Of a stretch of 64,000 bases of DNA, positions 1 to 15,000 are shown in pieces (positions within the stretch are counted from its first letter, which is position 1; each line of letters begins with the position of its first letter). Location of the stretch: contig OX442435.1 of NCBI GenBank assembly GCA_949361645.1, forward strand, positions 3,706,220 through 3,770,219, given 5' to 3'. The notes beneath the pieces are model-generated. The model did no database searches, was not told where the DNA came from, and was given only the letters and a program-made list of their open reading frames with translations. Both the position numbers and the translations under genes were made by a program. This stretch comes from Spongilla lacustris. Taxonomy: Eukaryota; Porifera; Demospongiae; Spongillida; Spongillidae.

Positions 1-3000
1 GCCTAGTGAAGTCTCGTTCAGCTGCAGTGGTATGGTGTAGGGAAGACTATAGACATAGTCCTTGATGTCAGGAAGGGTAGGAGTAGCGCTCACATCTTCA
101 TTAAACACCACAGCAGTTGAAGAAGGATTGCTTCCATTTTGTCTCACAGTAACAGTTAGTCCAGATGGATATTTGAGAACAGTGGTGGAATAGACTGTGG
201 TATTGGGTGCCACTACACCTCCCTGCATTGAGTTTTGTAGCGAATTGAACAATGAAATAGGTAGAGCCATGGCAGGTAAAGCTGGAATGTACACAGATAT
301 TGAGGTTCCAATCTGAACAGTGATGCGCCAATTCACACTTCCAGAATTCATTGGATCAACTGCTCCTTCCAGCACAGCAGGAGACGACAAAAATTGCGAC
401 CCGTTGGAGAAAGTCTGTCCAACTTGAACATTTCCTGAATATGACTGGATACCTTTAATAGGTGTTGGTGTTGGTGATAGAATAGCACTGAAAGATGTTG
501 GCAATGACGGAGGCGTTGATTCAACAGCAAACATCGAGGATTTGGACGCAGTTGGCTGGTTTACCACACTGGTGCTACCTTTTGTAATAAATGTAGCTGT
601 GCTATCGTTGAAAACTGATAGCTGCATCACTGTAGTATTCACACTGTTAGGTAACAGTCCGAGGGTTGAATAAACAGGACTGTAGGACAACACCACGTTC
701 ACTTGGATTACTCCAAACAGAACACCACTTCCGCTTACAACGCCTAGTGAAGTCTCGTTCAGCTGCAGTGGTATGGTGTAGGGAAGACTATAGAGATAGT
801 CCTTGATGTCAGGAAGGGTAGGAGTAGCGCTCACATCTTCGTTAAATACCATAGCAGTTGAAGAAGGATTGCTTCCATTTTGTCTCACAGTAACAGTTAG
901 TCCCGATGGATATTTGAGAACAGTGGTGGAATAGACTGTGGTATTGGGTGCCACTACACCTCCCTGCATTGAGTTTTGTAGCGAATTGAACAATGAAATA
1001 GGTAGAGCCATGGCAGGTAAAGCTGGAATGTACACAGATATTGAGGTTCCAATCTGAACAGTGATGCGCCAATTCACACTTCCAGAATTCATTGGATCAA
1101 CTGCTCCTTCCAGCACAGCAGGAGACGACAAAAATTGTGACCCGTTGGAGAAAGTCTGTCCAACTTGAACATTTCCTGAATATGACTGGATACCTTTAAT
1201 AGGTGTTGGTGTTGGTGATAGAATAGCACTGAAAGATGTTGGCAATGACGGAGGCGTTGATTCAACAGCAAACATCGAGGATTTGGACGCAGTTGGCTGG
1301 TTTACCACACTGGTGCTACCTTTTGTAATAAATGTAGCCGTGCTATCGTTGAAAACTGATAGCTGCATCACTGTAGTATTCACACTGTTAGGTAACAGTC
1401 CGAGGGTTGAATAAACAGGACTGTAGGACAACACCACGTTCACTTGGATTACTCCAAACAGAACACCACTTCCGCTTACAACGCCTAGTGAAGTCTCGTT
1501 CAGCTGCAGTGGTATGGTGTAGGGAAGACTATAGACATAGTCCTTGATGTCAGGAAGGGTAGGAGTAGCGCTCACATCTTCATTAAACACCACAGCAGTT
1601 GAAGAAGGATTGCTTCCATTTTGTCTCACAGTAACAGTTAGTCCAGATGGATATTTGAGAACAGTGGTGGAATAGACTGTGGTATTGGGTGCCACTACAC
1701 CTCCCTGCATTGAGTTTTGTAGCGAATTGAACAATGAAATAGGTAGAGCCATGGCAGGTAAAGCTGGAATGTACACAGATATTGAGGTTCCAATCTGAAC
1801 AGTGATGCGCCAATTCACACTTCCAGAATTCATTGGATCAACTGCTCCTTCCAGCACAGCAGGAGACGACAAAAATTGTGACCCGTTGGAGAAAGTCTGT
1901 CCAACTTGAACATTTCCTGAATATGACTGGATACCTTTAATAGGTGTTGGTGTTGGTGATAGAACAGCACTGAAAGATGTTGGCAATGACGGAGGCGTTG
2001 ATTCAACAGCAAACATCGAGGATTTGGACGCAGTTGGCTGGTTTACCACACTGGTGCTACCTTTTGTAATAAATGTAGCCGTGCTATCGTTGAAAACTGA
2101 TAGCTGCATCACTGTAGTATTCACACTGTTAGGTAACAGTCCGAGGGTTGAATAAACAGGACTGTAGGACAACACTACGTTCACTTGGATTACTCCAAAC
2201 AGAACACCACTTCCGCTTACAACGCCTAGTGAAGTCTCGTTCAGCTGCAGTGGTATGGTGTAGGGAAGACTATAGAGATAGTCCTTGATGTCAGGAAGGG
2301 TAGGAGTAGCGCTCACATCTTCGTTAAATACCATAGCAGTTGAAGAAGGATTGCTTCCATTTTGTCTCATAGTAACAGTTAGTCCCGATGGATATTTGAG
2401 AACAGTGGTGGAATAGACTGTGGTATTGGGTGCCACTACACCTCCCTGCATTGTGTTTTGTAGCGAATTGAGCAATGAAATAGGTAGAGCCATGGCAGGT
2501 AAAGCTGGAATGTATATAGATATTGAGGTTCCTTTCTGAACAGCGATGCGCCAATTCACATTTCCGGAATTCATTGGATCAACTGCTCCTTCCAGCACAG
2601 CAGGAGACGACAACAATTGCGACCCGTTTGAGAAAGTCTGTCCAAGTTTAACATTTCCTGAATATGACTGGATACCTTTAATAGGTGTTGGTGTTGGTGA
2701 TACAATAGCACTGAAAGATGTTGGCATAGACGGAGGCGTTGATTCAACAGCAAACATCGAGGATTTGGACGCAGTTGGCTGGTTTACCACACTGGTGCTA
2801 CCTTTTGTAATAAATGTAGCCGTGCTATCGTTGAAAACTGATAGCTGCATCACTGTAGTATTCACACTGTTAGGTAACAGTCCGAGGGTTGAATAAACAG
2901 GACTGTAGGACAACACCACGTTAACTTGGATTACTCCAAACAGAACACCACTTCCGCTTACAACGCCTAGTGAAGTCTCGTTCAGCTGCAGTGGTATGGT

Positions 3001-6000
3001 GTAGGGAAGACTATAAAGATAGTCCTTGATGTCAGGAAGGGTAGGAGTAGCGCTCACATCTTCGTTAAATACCATAGCAGTTGAAGAAGGATTGCTTCCA
3101 TTTTGTCTCATAGTAACAGTTAGTCCCGATGGATATTTGAGAACAGTGGTGGAATAGACTGTGGTATTGGGTGCCACTACACCTCCCTGCATTGTGTTTT
3201 GTAGCGAATTGAGCAATGAAATAGGTAGAGCCATGGCAGGTAAAGCTGGAATGTACACAGATATTGAGGTTCCAATCTGAACAGTGATGCGCCAATTCAC
3301 ATTTCCAGAATTCATTGGATCAACTGCTCCTTCCAGCACAGCAGGAGACGACAACAATTGCGACCCGTTTGAGAAAGTCTGTCCAAGTTTAACATTTCCT
3401 GAATATGACTGGATACCTTTAATAGGTGTTGGTGTTGGTGATACAATAGCACTGAAAGATGTTGGCATAGACGGAGGCGTTGATTCAACAGCAAACATCG
3501 AGGATTTGGACGCAGTTGGCTGGTTTACCACACTGGTGCTACCTTTTGTAATAAATGTAGCTGTGCTATCGTTGAAAACTGATAGCTGCATAACTGTAGT
3601 ATTCACACTGTTAGGTAACAGTCCGAGGGTTGAATAAACAGGACTGTAGGACAACACTACGTTCACTTGGATTACTCCAAACAGAACACCACTTCCGCTT
3701 ACAACGCCTAGTGAAGTCTCGTTCAGCTGCAGTGGTATGGTGTAGGGAAGACTATAGAGATAGTCCTTGATGTCAGGAAGGGTAGGAGTAGCGCTCACAT
3801 CTTCGTTAAATACCATAGCAGTTGAAGAAGGATTGCTTCCATTTTGTCTCACAGTAACAGTTAGTCCCGATGGATATTTGAGAACAGTGGTGGAATAGAC
3901 TGTGGTATTGGGTGCCACTACACCTCCCTGCATTGTGTTTTGTAGCGAATTGAGCAATGAAATAGGTAGAGCCATGGCAGGTAAAGCTGGAATGTATATA
4001 GATATTGAGGTTCCTTTCTGAACAGCGATGCGCCAATTCACATTTCCGGAATTCATTGGATCAACTGCTCCCTTCCAGCACAGCAGGAGACGACAACAAT
4101 TGCGACCCGTTTGAGAAAGTCTGTCCAAGTTTAACATTTCCTGAATATGACTGGATACCTTTAACAGGTGTTGGTGTTGGTGATACAATAGCACTGAAAG
4201 ATGTTGGCATAGACGGAGGCGTTGATTCAACAGCAAACATCGAGGATTTGGACGCAGTTGGCTGGTTTTACCACACTGGTGCTACCTTTTGTAATAAATG
4301 TAGCCGTGCTATCGTTGAAAACTGATAGCTGCATCACTGTAGTATTCACACTGTTAGGTAACAGTCCGAGGGTTGAATAAACAGGACTGTAGGACAACAC
4401 CACGTTCACTTGGATTACTCCAAACAGAACACCACTTCCGCTTACAACGCCTAGTGAAGTCTCATTCAGCTGCAGTGGTATGGTGTAGGGAAGACTATAG
4501 AGATAGTCCTTGATGTCAGGAAGGGTAGGAGTAGCGCTCACATCTTCGTTAAATACCATAGCACTTGAAGAAGGATTGCTTCCAATTTGTCTCACAGTAA
4601 CAGTTAGTCCCGATGGATATTTGAGAACAGTGGTGGAATAGACTGTGGTATTGGGTGCCACTACACCTCCCTGCATTGTGTTTTGTAGCGAATCGAACAA
4701 TGAAATAGGTAGAGCCATGGCAGGTAAAGCTGGAATGTACACAGATATTGAGGTTCCAATCTGAACAGTGATGCGCCAATTCACATTTCCCAGAATTCAT
4801 TGGATCAACTGCTCCTTCCAGCACAGCAAAAGACGACAACAATTGCGACCCGTTTGAGAAAGTCTGTCCAAGTTTAACATTTCCTGAATATGACTGGATA
4901 CCTTTAATAGGTGTTGGTGTTGGTGATACAATAGCACTGAAAGATGTTGGCATAGACGGAGGCGTTGATTCAACAGCAAACATCGAGGATTTGGACGCAG
5001 TTGGCTGGTTTACCACACTGGTGCTACCTTTTGTAATAAATGTAGCCTGTGCTATCGTTGAAAACTGATAGCTGCATAACTGTAGTATTCACACTGTTAG
5101 GTAACAGTCCGAGGGTTGAATAAACAGGACTGTAGGACAACATTACGTTCACTTGGATTACTCCAAACAGAACACCACTTCCGCTTACAACGCCTAGTGA
5201 AGTCTCGTTCAGCTGCAGTGGTATGGTGTAGGGAAGACTATAGAGATAGTCCTTGATGTCAGGAAGGGTAGGAGTAGCGCTCACATCTTCGTTAAATACC
5301 ATAGCAGTTGAAGAAGGATTGCTTCCATTTTGTCTCACAGTAACAGTTAGTCCCGATGGATATTTGAGAACAGTGGTGGAATAGACTGTGGTATTGGGTG
5401 CCACTACACCTCCCTGCATTGTGTTTTGTAGCGAATTGAGCAATGAAATAGGTAGAGCCATGGCAGGTAAAGCTGGAATGTACGCAGATATTGAGGTTCC
5501 AATCTGAACAGTGATGCGCCAATTCACATTTCCAGAATTCATTGGATCAACTGCTCCTTCCAGCACAGCAGGAGACGACAACAATTGCGACCCGTTGAGA
5601 AAGTCTGTCCAAGTTTAACATTTCCTGAATATGACTGGATACCTTTAATAGGTGTTGGTGTTGGTGATACAATAGCACTGAAAGATGTTGGCATAGACGG
5701 AGGCGTTGATTCAACAGCAAACATCGAGGATTTGGACGCAGTTGGCTGGTTTACCACACTGGTGCTACCTTTTGTAATAAATGTAGCTGTGCTATCGTTG
5801 AAAACTGATAGCTGCATCACTGTAGTATTCACACTGTTAGGTAACAGTCCGAGGGTTGAATAAACAGGACTGTAGGACAACACTACGTTCACTTGGATTA
5901 CTCCAAACAGAACACCACTTCCGCTTACAACGCCTAGTGAAGTCTCGTTCAGCTGCAGTGGTATGGTGTAGGGAAGACTATAGAGATAGTCCTTGATGTC

Positions 6001-9000
6001 AGGAAGGGTAGGAGTAGCGCTCACATCTTCGTTAAATACCATAGCAGTTGAAGAAGGATTGCTTCCATTTTGTCTCATAGTAACAGTTAGTCCCGATGGA
6101 TATTTGAGAACAGTGGTGGAATAGACTGTGGTATTGGGTGCCACTACACCTCCCTGCATTGTGTTTTGTAGCGAATTGAGCAATGAAATAGGTAGAGCCA
6201 TGGCAGGTAAAGCTGGAATGTATATAGATATTGAGGTTCCTTTCTGAACAGCGATGCGCCAATTCACATTTCCGGAATTCATTGGATCAACTGCTCCTTC
6301 CAGCACAGCAGGAGACGACAACAATTGCGACCCGTTTGAGAAAGTCTGTCCAAGTTTAACATTTCCTGAATATGACTGGATACCTTTAATAGGTGTTGGT
6401 GTTGGTGATACAATAGCACTGAAAGATGTTGGCATAGACGGAGGCGTTGATTCAACAGCAAACATCGAGGATTTGGACGCAGTTGGCTGGTTTACCACAC
6501 TGGTGCTACCTTTTGTAATAAATGTAGCCGTGCTATCGTTGAAAACTGATAGCTGCATCACTGTAGTATTCACACTGTTAGGTAACAGTCCGAGGGTTGA
6601 ATAAACAGGACTGTAGGACAACACCACGTTCACTTGGATTACTCCAAACAGAACACCACTTCCGCTTACAATGCCTAGTGAAGTCTCGTTCAGCTGCAGT
6701 GGTATGGTGTAGGGAAGACTATAGACATAGTCCTTGATGTCAGGAAGGGTAGGAGTAGCGCTCACATCTTCATTAAACACCACAGCAGTTGAAGAAGGAT
6801 TGCTTCCATTTTGTCTCACAGTAACAGTTAGTCCAGATGGATATTTGAGAACAGTGGTGGAATAGACTGTGGTATTGGGTGCCACTACACCTCCCTGCAT
6901 TGAGTTTTGTAGCGAATTGAACAATAACAATGAAATAGGTAGAGCCATGGCAGGTAAAGGTGGAATGTACACAGATATTGAGGTTCCAATCTGAACAGTG
7001 ATGCGCCAATTCACACTTCCAGAATTCATTGGATCAACTGCTCCTTCCAGCACAGCAGGAGACGACAAAAATTGTGACCCGTTGGAGAAAGTCTGTCCAA
7101 CTTGAACATTTCCTGAATATGACTGGATACCTTTAATAGGTGTTGGTGTTGGTGATAGAATAGCACTGAAAGATGTTGGCAATGACGGAGGCGTTGATTC
7201 AACAGCAAACATCGAGGATTTGGACGCAGTTGGCTGGTTTACCACACTGGTGCTACCTTTTGTAATAAATGTAGCCGTGCTATCGTTGAAAACTGATAGC
7301 TGCATCACTGTAGTATTCACACTGTTAGGTAAACAGTCCGAGGGTTGAATAAACAGGAATGTAGGACAACACCACGTTCACTTGGATTACTCCAAACAGA
7401 ACACCACTTCCGCTTACAACGCCAAGTGAAGTTCTCGTTCAGCTGCAGTGGTATGGTGTACGGAAGACTATAGAGATAGTCCTTGATGTCAGGAAGAGTA
7501 GGAGTAGCGCTCACATCTTCGTTAAATACCACAGCAGTTGAAGAAGGATTGCTTCCATTTTGTCTCACAGTAACAGTTAGTCCCGATGGATATTTGAGAA
7601 CGATGGTGGAATAGACTGTGGTATTGGGTGCCACTACACCTCCCTGCATTGAGTTTTGTAGCGAATTGAACAATGAAATAGGTAGAGCCATAGCAGGTAA
7701 AGCTGGAATGTACACAGATATTGAGGTTCCTTTCTGAACAGCGATGCGCCAATTCACATTTCCAGAATTCATCGGATCAACTGCTCCTTCCAGCACAGCA
7801 GGAGACGACAACAATTGCGACCCGTTCGAGAAAGTCTGTGAAAGTTGAACATTTCCTGAATATGACTGAATACCTTTAATAGGTGTTGGTGTTGGTGATA
7901 CAATAGCACTGAAAGATGTTGGCATAGACAGAGGAGTTGATTCAACAGCAAACATCGAGGATTTGGACGCAGTTGGCTGGTTTACCACACTGGTGCTACC
8001 TTTTGTAATAAATGTAGCTGTGCTATCGTTGAAAACTGATAGCTGCATCACTGTAGTATTCACAATGTTAGGTAACAGTCCGAGGGTTGAATAAACAGGA
8101 CTGTAGGACAACACCACGTTCACTTGGATTACTCCAAACAGAACACCACTTCCGCTTACAACGCCTAGTGAAGTCTCGTTCAGCTGCAGTGGTATGGTGT
8201 AGGGAAGACTATAGACATAGTCCTTGATGTCAGGAAGGGTAGGAGTAGCGCTCACATCTTCATTAAACACCACAGCAGTTGAAGAAGGATTGCTTCCATT
8301 TTGTCTCACAGTAACAGTTAGTCCAGATGGATATTTGAGAACAGTGGTGGAATAGACTGTGGTATTGGGTGCCACTACACCTCCCTGCATTGAGTTTTGA
8401 AGCGAATTGAACAATGAAATAGGTAGAGCCATGGCAGGTAAAGCTGGAATGTACACAGATATTGAGGTTCCAATCTGAACAGTGATGCGCCAATTCACAC
8501 TTCCAGAATTCATTGGATCAACTGCTCCTTCCAGCACAGCAGGAGACGACAAAAATTGCGACCCGTTGGAGAAAGTCTGTCCAACTTGAACATTTCCTGA
8601 ATATGACTGGATACCTTTAATAGGTGTTGGTGTTGGTGATAGAATAGCACTGAAAGATGTTGGCAATGACGGAGGCGTTGATTCAACAGCAAACATCGAG
8701 GATTTGGACGCAGTTGGCTGGTTTACCACACTGGTGCTACCTTTTGTAATAAATGTAGCCGTGCTATCGTTGAAAACTGATAGCTGCATCACTGTAGTAT
8801 TCACACTGTTAGGTAACAGTCCGAGGGTTGAATAAACAGGACTGTAGGACAACACCACGTTCACTTGGATTACTCCAAACAGAACACCACTTCCGCTTAC
8901 AACGCCTAGTGAAGTCTCGTTCAGCTGCAGTGGTATGGTGTAGGGAAGACTATAGAGATAGTCCTTGATGTCAGGAAGGGTAGGAGTAGCGCTCACATCT

Positions 9001-12000
9001 TCGTTAAATACCATAGCAGTTGAAGAAGGATTGCTTCCATTTTGTCTCACAGTAACAGTTAGTCCCGATGGATATTTGAGAACAGTGGTGGAGTAGACTG
9101 TGGTATTGGGTGCCACTACACCTCCCTGCATTGTGTTTTGTAGCGAATTGAGCAATGAAATAGGTAGAGCCATGGCAGGTAAAGCTGGAATGTACACAGA
9201 TATTGAGGTTCCAATCTGAACAGTGATGCGCCAATTCACATTTCCAGAATTCATTGGATCAACTGCTCCTTCCAGCACAGCAGGAGACGACAACAATTGC
9301 GACCCGTTTGAGAAAGTCTGTCCAAGTTTAACATTTCCTGAATATGACTGGATACCTTTAATAGGTGTTGGTGTTGGTGATACAATAGCACTGAAAGATG
9401 TTGGCATAGACGGAGGCATTGATTCAACAGCAAACATCGAGGATTTGGACGCAGTTGGCTGGTTTACCACACTGGTGCTACCTTTTGTAATAAATGTAGC
9501 TGTGCTATCGTTGAAAACTGATAGCTGCATCACTGTAGTATTCACACTGTTAGGTAACAGTCCGAGGGTTGAATAAACAGGACTGTAGGACAACACTACG
9601 TTCACTTGGATTACTCCAAACAGAACACCACTTCCGCTTACAACGCCTAGTGAAGTCTCGTTCAGCTGCAGTGGTATGGTGTAGGGAAGACTATAGAGAT
9701 AGTCCTTGATGTCAGGAAGGGTAGGAGTAGCGCTCACATCTTCGTTAAATACCATAGCAGTTGAAGAAGGATTGCTTCCATTTTGTCTCATAGTAACAGT
9801 TAGTCCCGATGGATATTTGAGAACAGTGGTGGAATAGACTGTGGTATTGGGTGCCACTACACCTCCCTGCATTGTGTTTTGTAGCGAATTGAGCAATGAA
9901 ATAGGTAGAGCCATGGCAGGTAAAGCTGGAATGTACACAGATATTGAGGTTCCAATCTGAACAGTGATGCGCCAATTCACATTTCCAGAATTCATTGGAT
10001 CAACTGCTCCTTCCAGCACAGCAGGAGACGACAACAATTGCGACCCGTTTGAGAAAGTCTGTCCAAGTTTAACATTTCCTGAATATGACTGGATACCTTT
10101 AATAGGTGTTGGTGTTGGTGATACAATAGCACTGAAAGATGTTGGCATAGACGGAGGCGTTGATTCAACAGCAAACATCGAGGATTTGGACGCAGTTGGC
10201 TGGTTTACCACACTGGTGCTACCTTTTGTAATAAATGTAGCTGTGCTATCGTTGAAAACTGATAGCTGCATCACTGTAGTATTCACACTGTTAGGTAACA
10301 GTCCGAGGGTTGAATAAACAGGACTGTAGGACAACATTACGTTCACTTGGATTACTCCAAACAGAACACCACTTCCGCTTACAACGCCTAGTGAAGTCTC
10401 GTTCAGCTGCAGTGGTATGGTGTAGGGAAGACTATAGAGATAGTCCTTGATGTCAGGAAGGGTAGGAGTAGCGCTCACATCTTCGTTAAATACCATAGCA
10501 GTTGAAGAAGGATTGCTTTCATTTTGTCTCACAGTAACAGTTAGTCCCGATGGATATTTGAGAACAGTGGTGGAATAGACTGTGGTATTGGGTGCCACTA
10601 CACCTCCCTGCATTGTGTTTTGTAGTGAATTGAGCAATGAAATAGGTAGAGCCATGGCCGGTAAAGCTGGAATGTACGCAGATATTGAGGTTCCAATCTG
10701 AACAGTGATGCGCCAATTCACATTTCCGGAATTCATTGGATCAACTGCTCCTTCCAGCACAGCAGGAGACGACAACAATTGCGACCCGTTTGAGAAAGTC
10801 TGTCCAAGTTTAACATTTCCTGAATATGACTGGATACCTTTAATAGGTGTTGGTGATGGTGATACAATAGCACTGAAAGATGTTGGCATAGACGGAGGCG
10901 TTGATTCAACAGCAAACATCGAGGATTTTGACGCAGTTGGCTGGTTTACCACACTGGTGCTACCTTTTGTAATAAATGTAGCCGTGCTATCGTTGAAAAC
11001 TGATAGCTGCATCACTGTAGTATTCACACTGTTAGGTAACAGTCCGAGGGTTGAATAAACAGGACTGTAGGACAACACCACGTTCACTTGGATTACTCCA
11101 AACAGAACACCACTTCCGCTTACAACGCCTAGTGAAGTCTCGTTCAGCTGCAGTGGTATGGTGTAGGGAAGACTATAGACATAGTCCTTGATGTCAGGAA
11201 GGGTAGGAGTAGCGCTCACATCTTCATTAAACACCACAGCAGTTGAAGAAGGATTGCTTCCATTTTGTCTCACAGTAACAGTTAGTCCAGATGGATATTT
11301 GAGAACAGTGGTGGAATAGACTGTGGTATTGGGTGCCACTACACCTCCCTGCATTGAGTTTTGTAGCGAATTGAGCAATGAAATAGGTAGAGCCATGGCA
11401 GGTAAAGCTGGAATGTACACAGATATTGAGGTTCCAATCTGAACAGTGATGCGCCAATTCACACTTCCAGAATTCATTGGATCAACTGCTCCTTCCAGCA
11501 CAGCAGGAGACGACAACAATTGTGACCCGTTGGAGAAAGTCTGTCCAACTTGAACATTTCCTGAATATGACTGGATACCTTTAATAGGTGTTGGTGTTGG
11601 TGATAGAACAGCACTGAAAGATGTTGGCAATGACGGAGGCGTTGATTCAACAGCAAACATCGAGGATTTGGACGCAGTTGGCTGGTTTACCACACTGGTG
11701 CTACCTTTTGTAATAAATGTAGCCGTGCTATCGTTGAAAACTGATAGCTGCATCACTGTAGTATTCACACTGTTAGGTAACAGTCCGAGGGTTGAATAAA
11801 CAGGACTGTTTGACAACACCACGTTCACTTGGATTACTCCAAACAGAACACCACTTCCGCTTACAACGCCAAGTGAAGTCTCGTTCAGCTGCAGTGGTAT
11901 GGTGTACGGAAGACTATAGAGATAGTCCTTGATGTCAGGAAGAGTAGGAGTAGCGCTCACATCTTCGTTAAATACCACAGCAGTTGAAGAAGGATTGCTT

Positions 12001-15000
12001 CCATTTTGTCTCACAGTAACAGTTAGTCCCGATGGATATTTGAGAACGGTGGTGGAATAGACTGTGGTATTGGGTGCCACTACACCTCCCTGCATTGAGT
12101 GTTGTAGCGAATTGAACAATGAAATAGGTAGAGCCATAGCAGGTAAAGCTGGAATGTACACAGATATTGAGGTTCCTTTCTGAACAGCGATGCGCCAATT
12201 CACATTTCCAGAATTCATCGGATCAACTGCTCCTTCCAGCACAGCAGGAGACGACAACAATTGCGACCCGTTCGAGAAAGTCTGTGAAAGTTGAACATTT
12301 CCTGAATATGACTGAATACCTTTAATAGGTGTTGGTGTTGGTGATACAATAGCACTGAAAGATGTTGGCATAGACGGAGGCGTTGATTCAACAGCAAACA
12401 TCGAGGATTTTGACGCAGTTGGCTGGTTTACCACACTGGTGCTACCTTTTGTAATAAATGTAGCCGTGCTATCGTTGAAAACTGATAGCTGCATCACTGT
12501 AGTATTCACACTGTTAGGTAACAGTCCGAGGGTTGAATAAACAGGACTGTAGGACAACACCACGTTCACTTGGATTACTCCAAACAGAACACCACTTCCG
12601 CTTACAACGCCTAGTGAAGTCTCGTTCAGCTGCAGTGGTATGGTGTAGGGAAGACTATAGACATAGTCCTTGATGTCAGGAAGGGTAGGAGTAGCGCTCA
12701 CATCTTCATTAAACACCACAGCAGTTGAAGAAGGATTGCTTCCATTTTGTCTCACAGTAACAGTTAGTCCAGATGGATATTTGAGAACAGTGGTGGAATA
12801 GACTGTGGTATTGGGTGCCACTACACCTCCCTGCATTGAGTTTTGTAGCGAATTGAGCAATGAAATAGGTAGAGCCATGGCAGGTAAAGCTGGAATGTAC
12901 ACAGATATTGAGGTTCCAATCTGAACAGTGATGCGCCAATTCACACTTCCAGAATTCATTGGATCAACTGCTCCTTCCAGCACAGCAGGAGACGACAACA
13001 ATTGTGACCCGTTGGAGAAAGTCTGTCCAACTTGAACATTTCCTGAATATGACTGGATACCTTTAATAGGTGTTGGTGTTGGTGATAGAACAGCACTGAA
13101 AGATGTTGGCAATGACGGAGGCGTTGATTCAACAGCAAACATCGAGGATTTGGACGCAGTTGGCTGGTTTACCACACTGGTGCTACCTTTTGTAATAAAT
13201 GTAGCCGTGCTATCGTTGAAAACTGATAGCTGCATCACTGTAGTATTCACACTGTTAGGTAACAGTCCGAGGGTTGAATAAACAGGACTGTAGGACAACA
13301 CCACGTTCACTTGGATTACTCCAAACAGAACACCACTTCCGCTTACAACGCCAAGTGAAGTCTCGTTCAGCTGCAGTGGTATGGTGTACGGAAGACTATA
13401 GAGATAGTCCTTGATGTCAGGAAGAGTAGGAGTAGCGCTCACATCTTCGTTAAATACCACAGCAGTTGAAGAAGGATTGCTTCCATTTTGTCTCACAGTA
13501 ACAGTTAGTCCCGATGGATATTTGAGAACGGTGGTGGAATAGACTGTGGTATTGGGTGCCACTACACCTCCCTGCATTGAGTTTTGTAGCGAATTGAACA
13601 ATGAAATAGGTAGAGCCATAGCAGGTAAAGCTGGAATGTACACAGATATTGAGGTTCCTTTCTGAACAGCGATGCGCCAATTCACATTTCCAGAATTCAT
13701 CGGATCAACTGCTCCTTCCAGCACAGCAGGAGACGACAACAATTGCGACCCGTTCGAGAAAGTCTGTGAAAGTTGAACATTTCCTGAATATGACTGAATA
13801 CCTTTAATAGGTGTTGGTGTTGGTGATACAATAGCACTGAAAGATGTTGGCATAGACAGAGGAGTTGATTCAACAGCAAACATCAAGGATTTGGACGCAG
13901 TTGGCTGGTTTACCACACTGGTGCTACCTTTTGTAATAAATGTAGCTGTGCTATCGTTGAAAACTGATAGCTGCATCACTGTAGTATTCACACTGTTAGG
14001 TAACAGTCCGAGGGTTGAATAAACAGGACTGTAGGACAACACCACGTTCACTTGGATTACTCCAAACAGAACACCACTTCCGCTTACAACGCCTAGTGAA
14101 GTCTCGTTCAGCTGCAGTGGTATGGTGTAGGGAAGACTATAGACATAGTCCTTGATGTCAGGAAGGGTAGGAGTAGCGCTCACATCTTCATTAAACACCA
14201 CAGCAGTTGAAGAAGGATTGCTTCCATTTTGTCTCACAGTAACAGTTAGTCCAGATGGATATTTGAGAACAGTGGTGGAATAGACTGTGGTATTGGGTGC
14301 CACTACACCTCCCTGCATTGAGTTTTGTAGCGAATTGAACAATGAAATAGGTAGAGCCATGGCAGGTAAAGCTGGAATGTACACAGATATTGAGGTTCCA
14401 ATCTGAACAGTGATGCGCCAATTCACACTTCCAGAATTCATTGGATCAACTGCTCCTTCCAGCACAGCAGGAGACGACAAAAATTGCGACCCGTTGGAGA
14501 AAGTCTGTCCAACTTGAACATTTCCTGAATATGACTGGATACCTTTAATAGGTGTTGGTGTTGGTGATAGAATAGCACTGAAAGATGTTGGCAATGACGG
14601 AGGCGTTGATTCAACAGCAAACATCGAGGATTTGGACGCAGTTGGCTGGTTTACCACACTGGTGCTACCTTTTGTAATAAATGTAGCCGTGCTATCGTTG
14701 AAAACTGATAGCTGCATCACTGTAGTATTCACACTGTTAGGTAACAGTCCGAGGGTTGAATAAACAGGACTGTAGGACAACACCACGTTCACTTGGATTA
14801 CTCCAAACAGAACACCACTTCCGCTTACAACGCCTAGTGAAGTCTCGTTCAGCTGCAGTGGTATGGTGTAGGGAAGACTATAGAGATAGTCCTTGATGTC
14901 AGGAAGGGTAGGAGTAGCGCTCACATCTTCGTTAAATACCATAGCAGTTGAAGAAGGATTGCTTCCATTTTGTCTCACAGTAACAGTTAGTCCCGATGGA

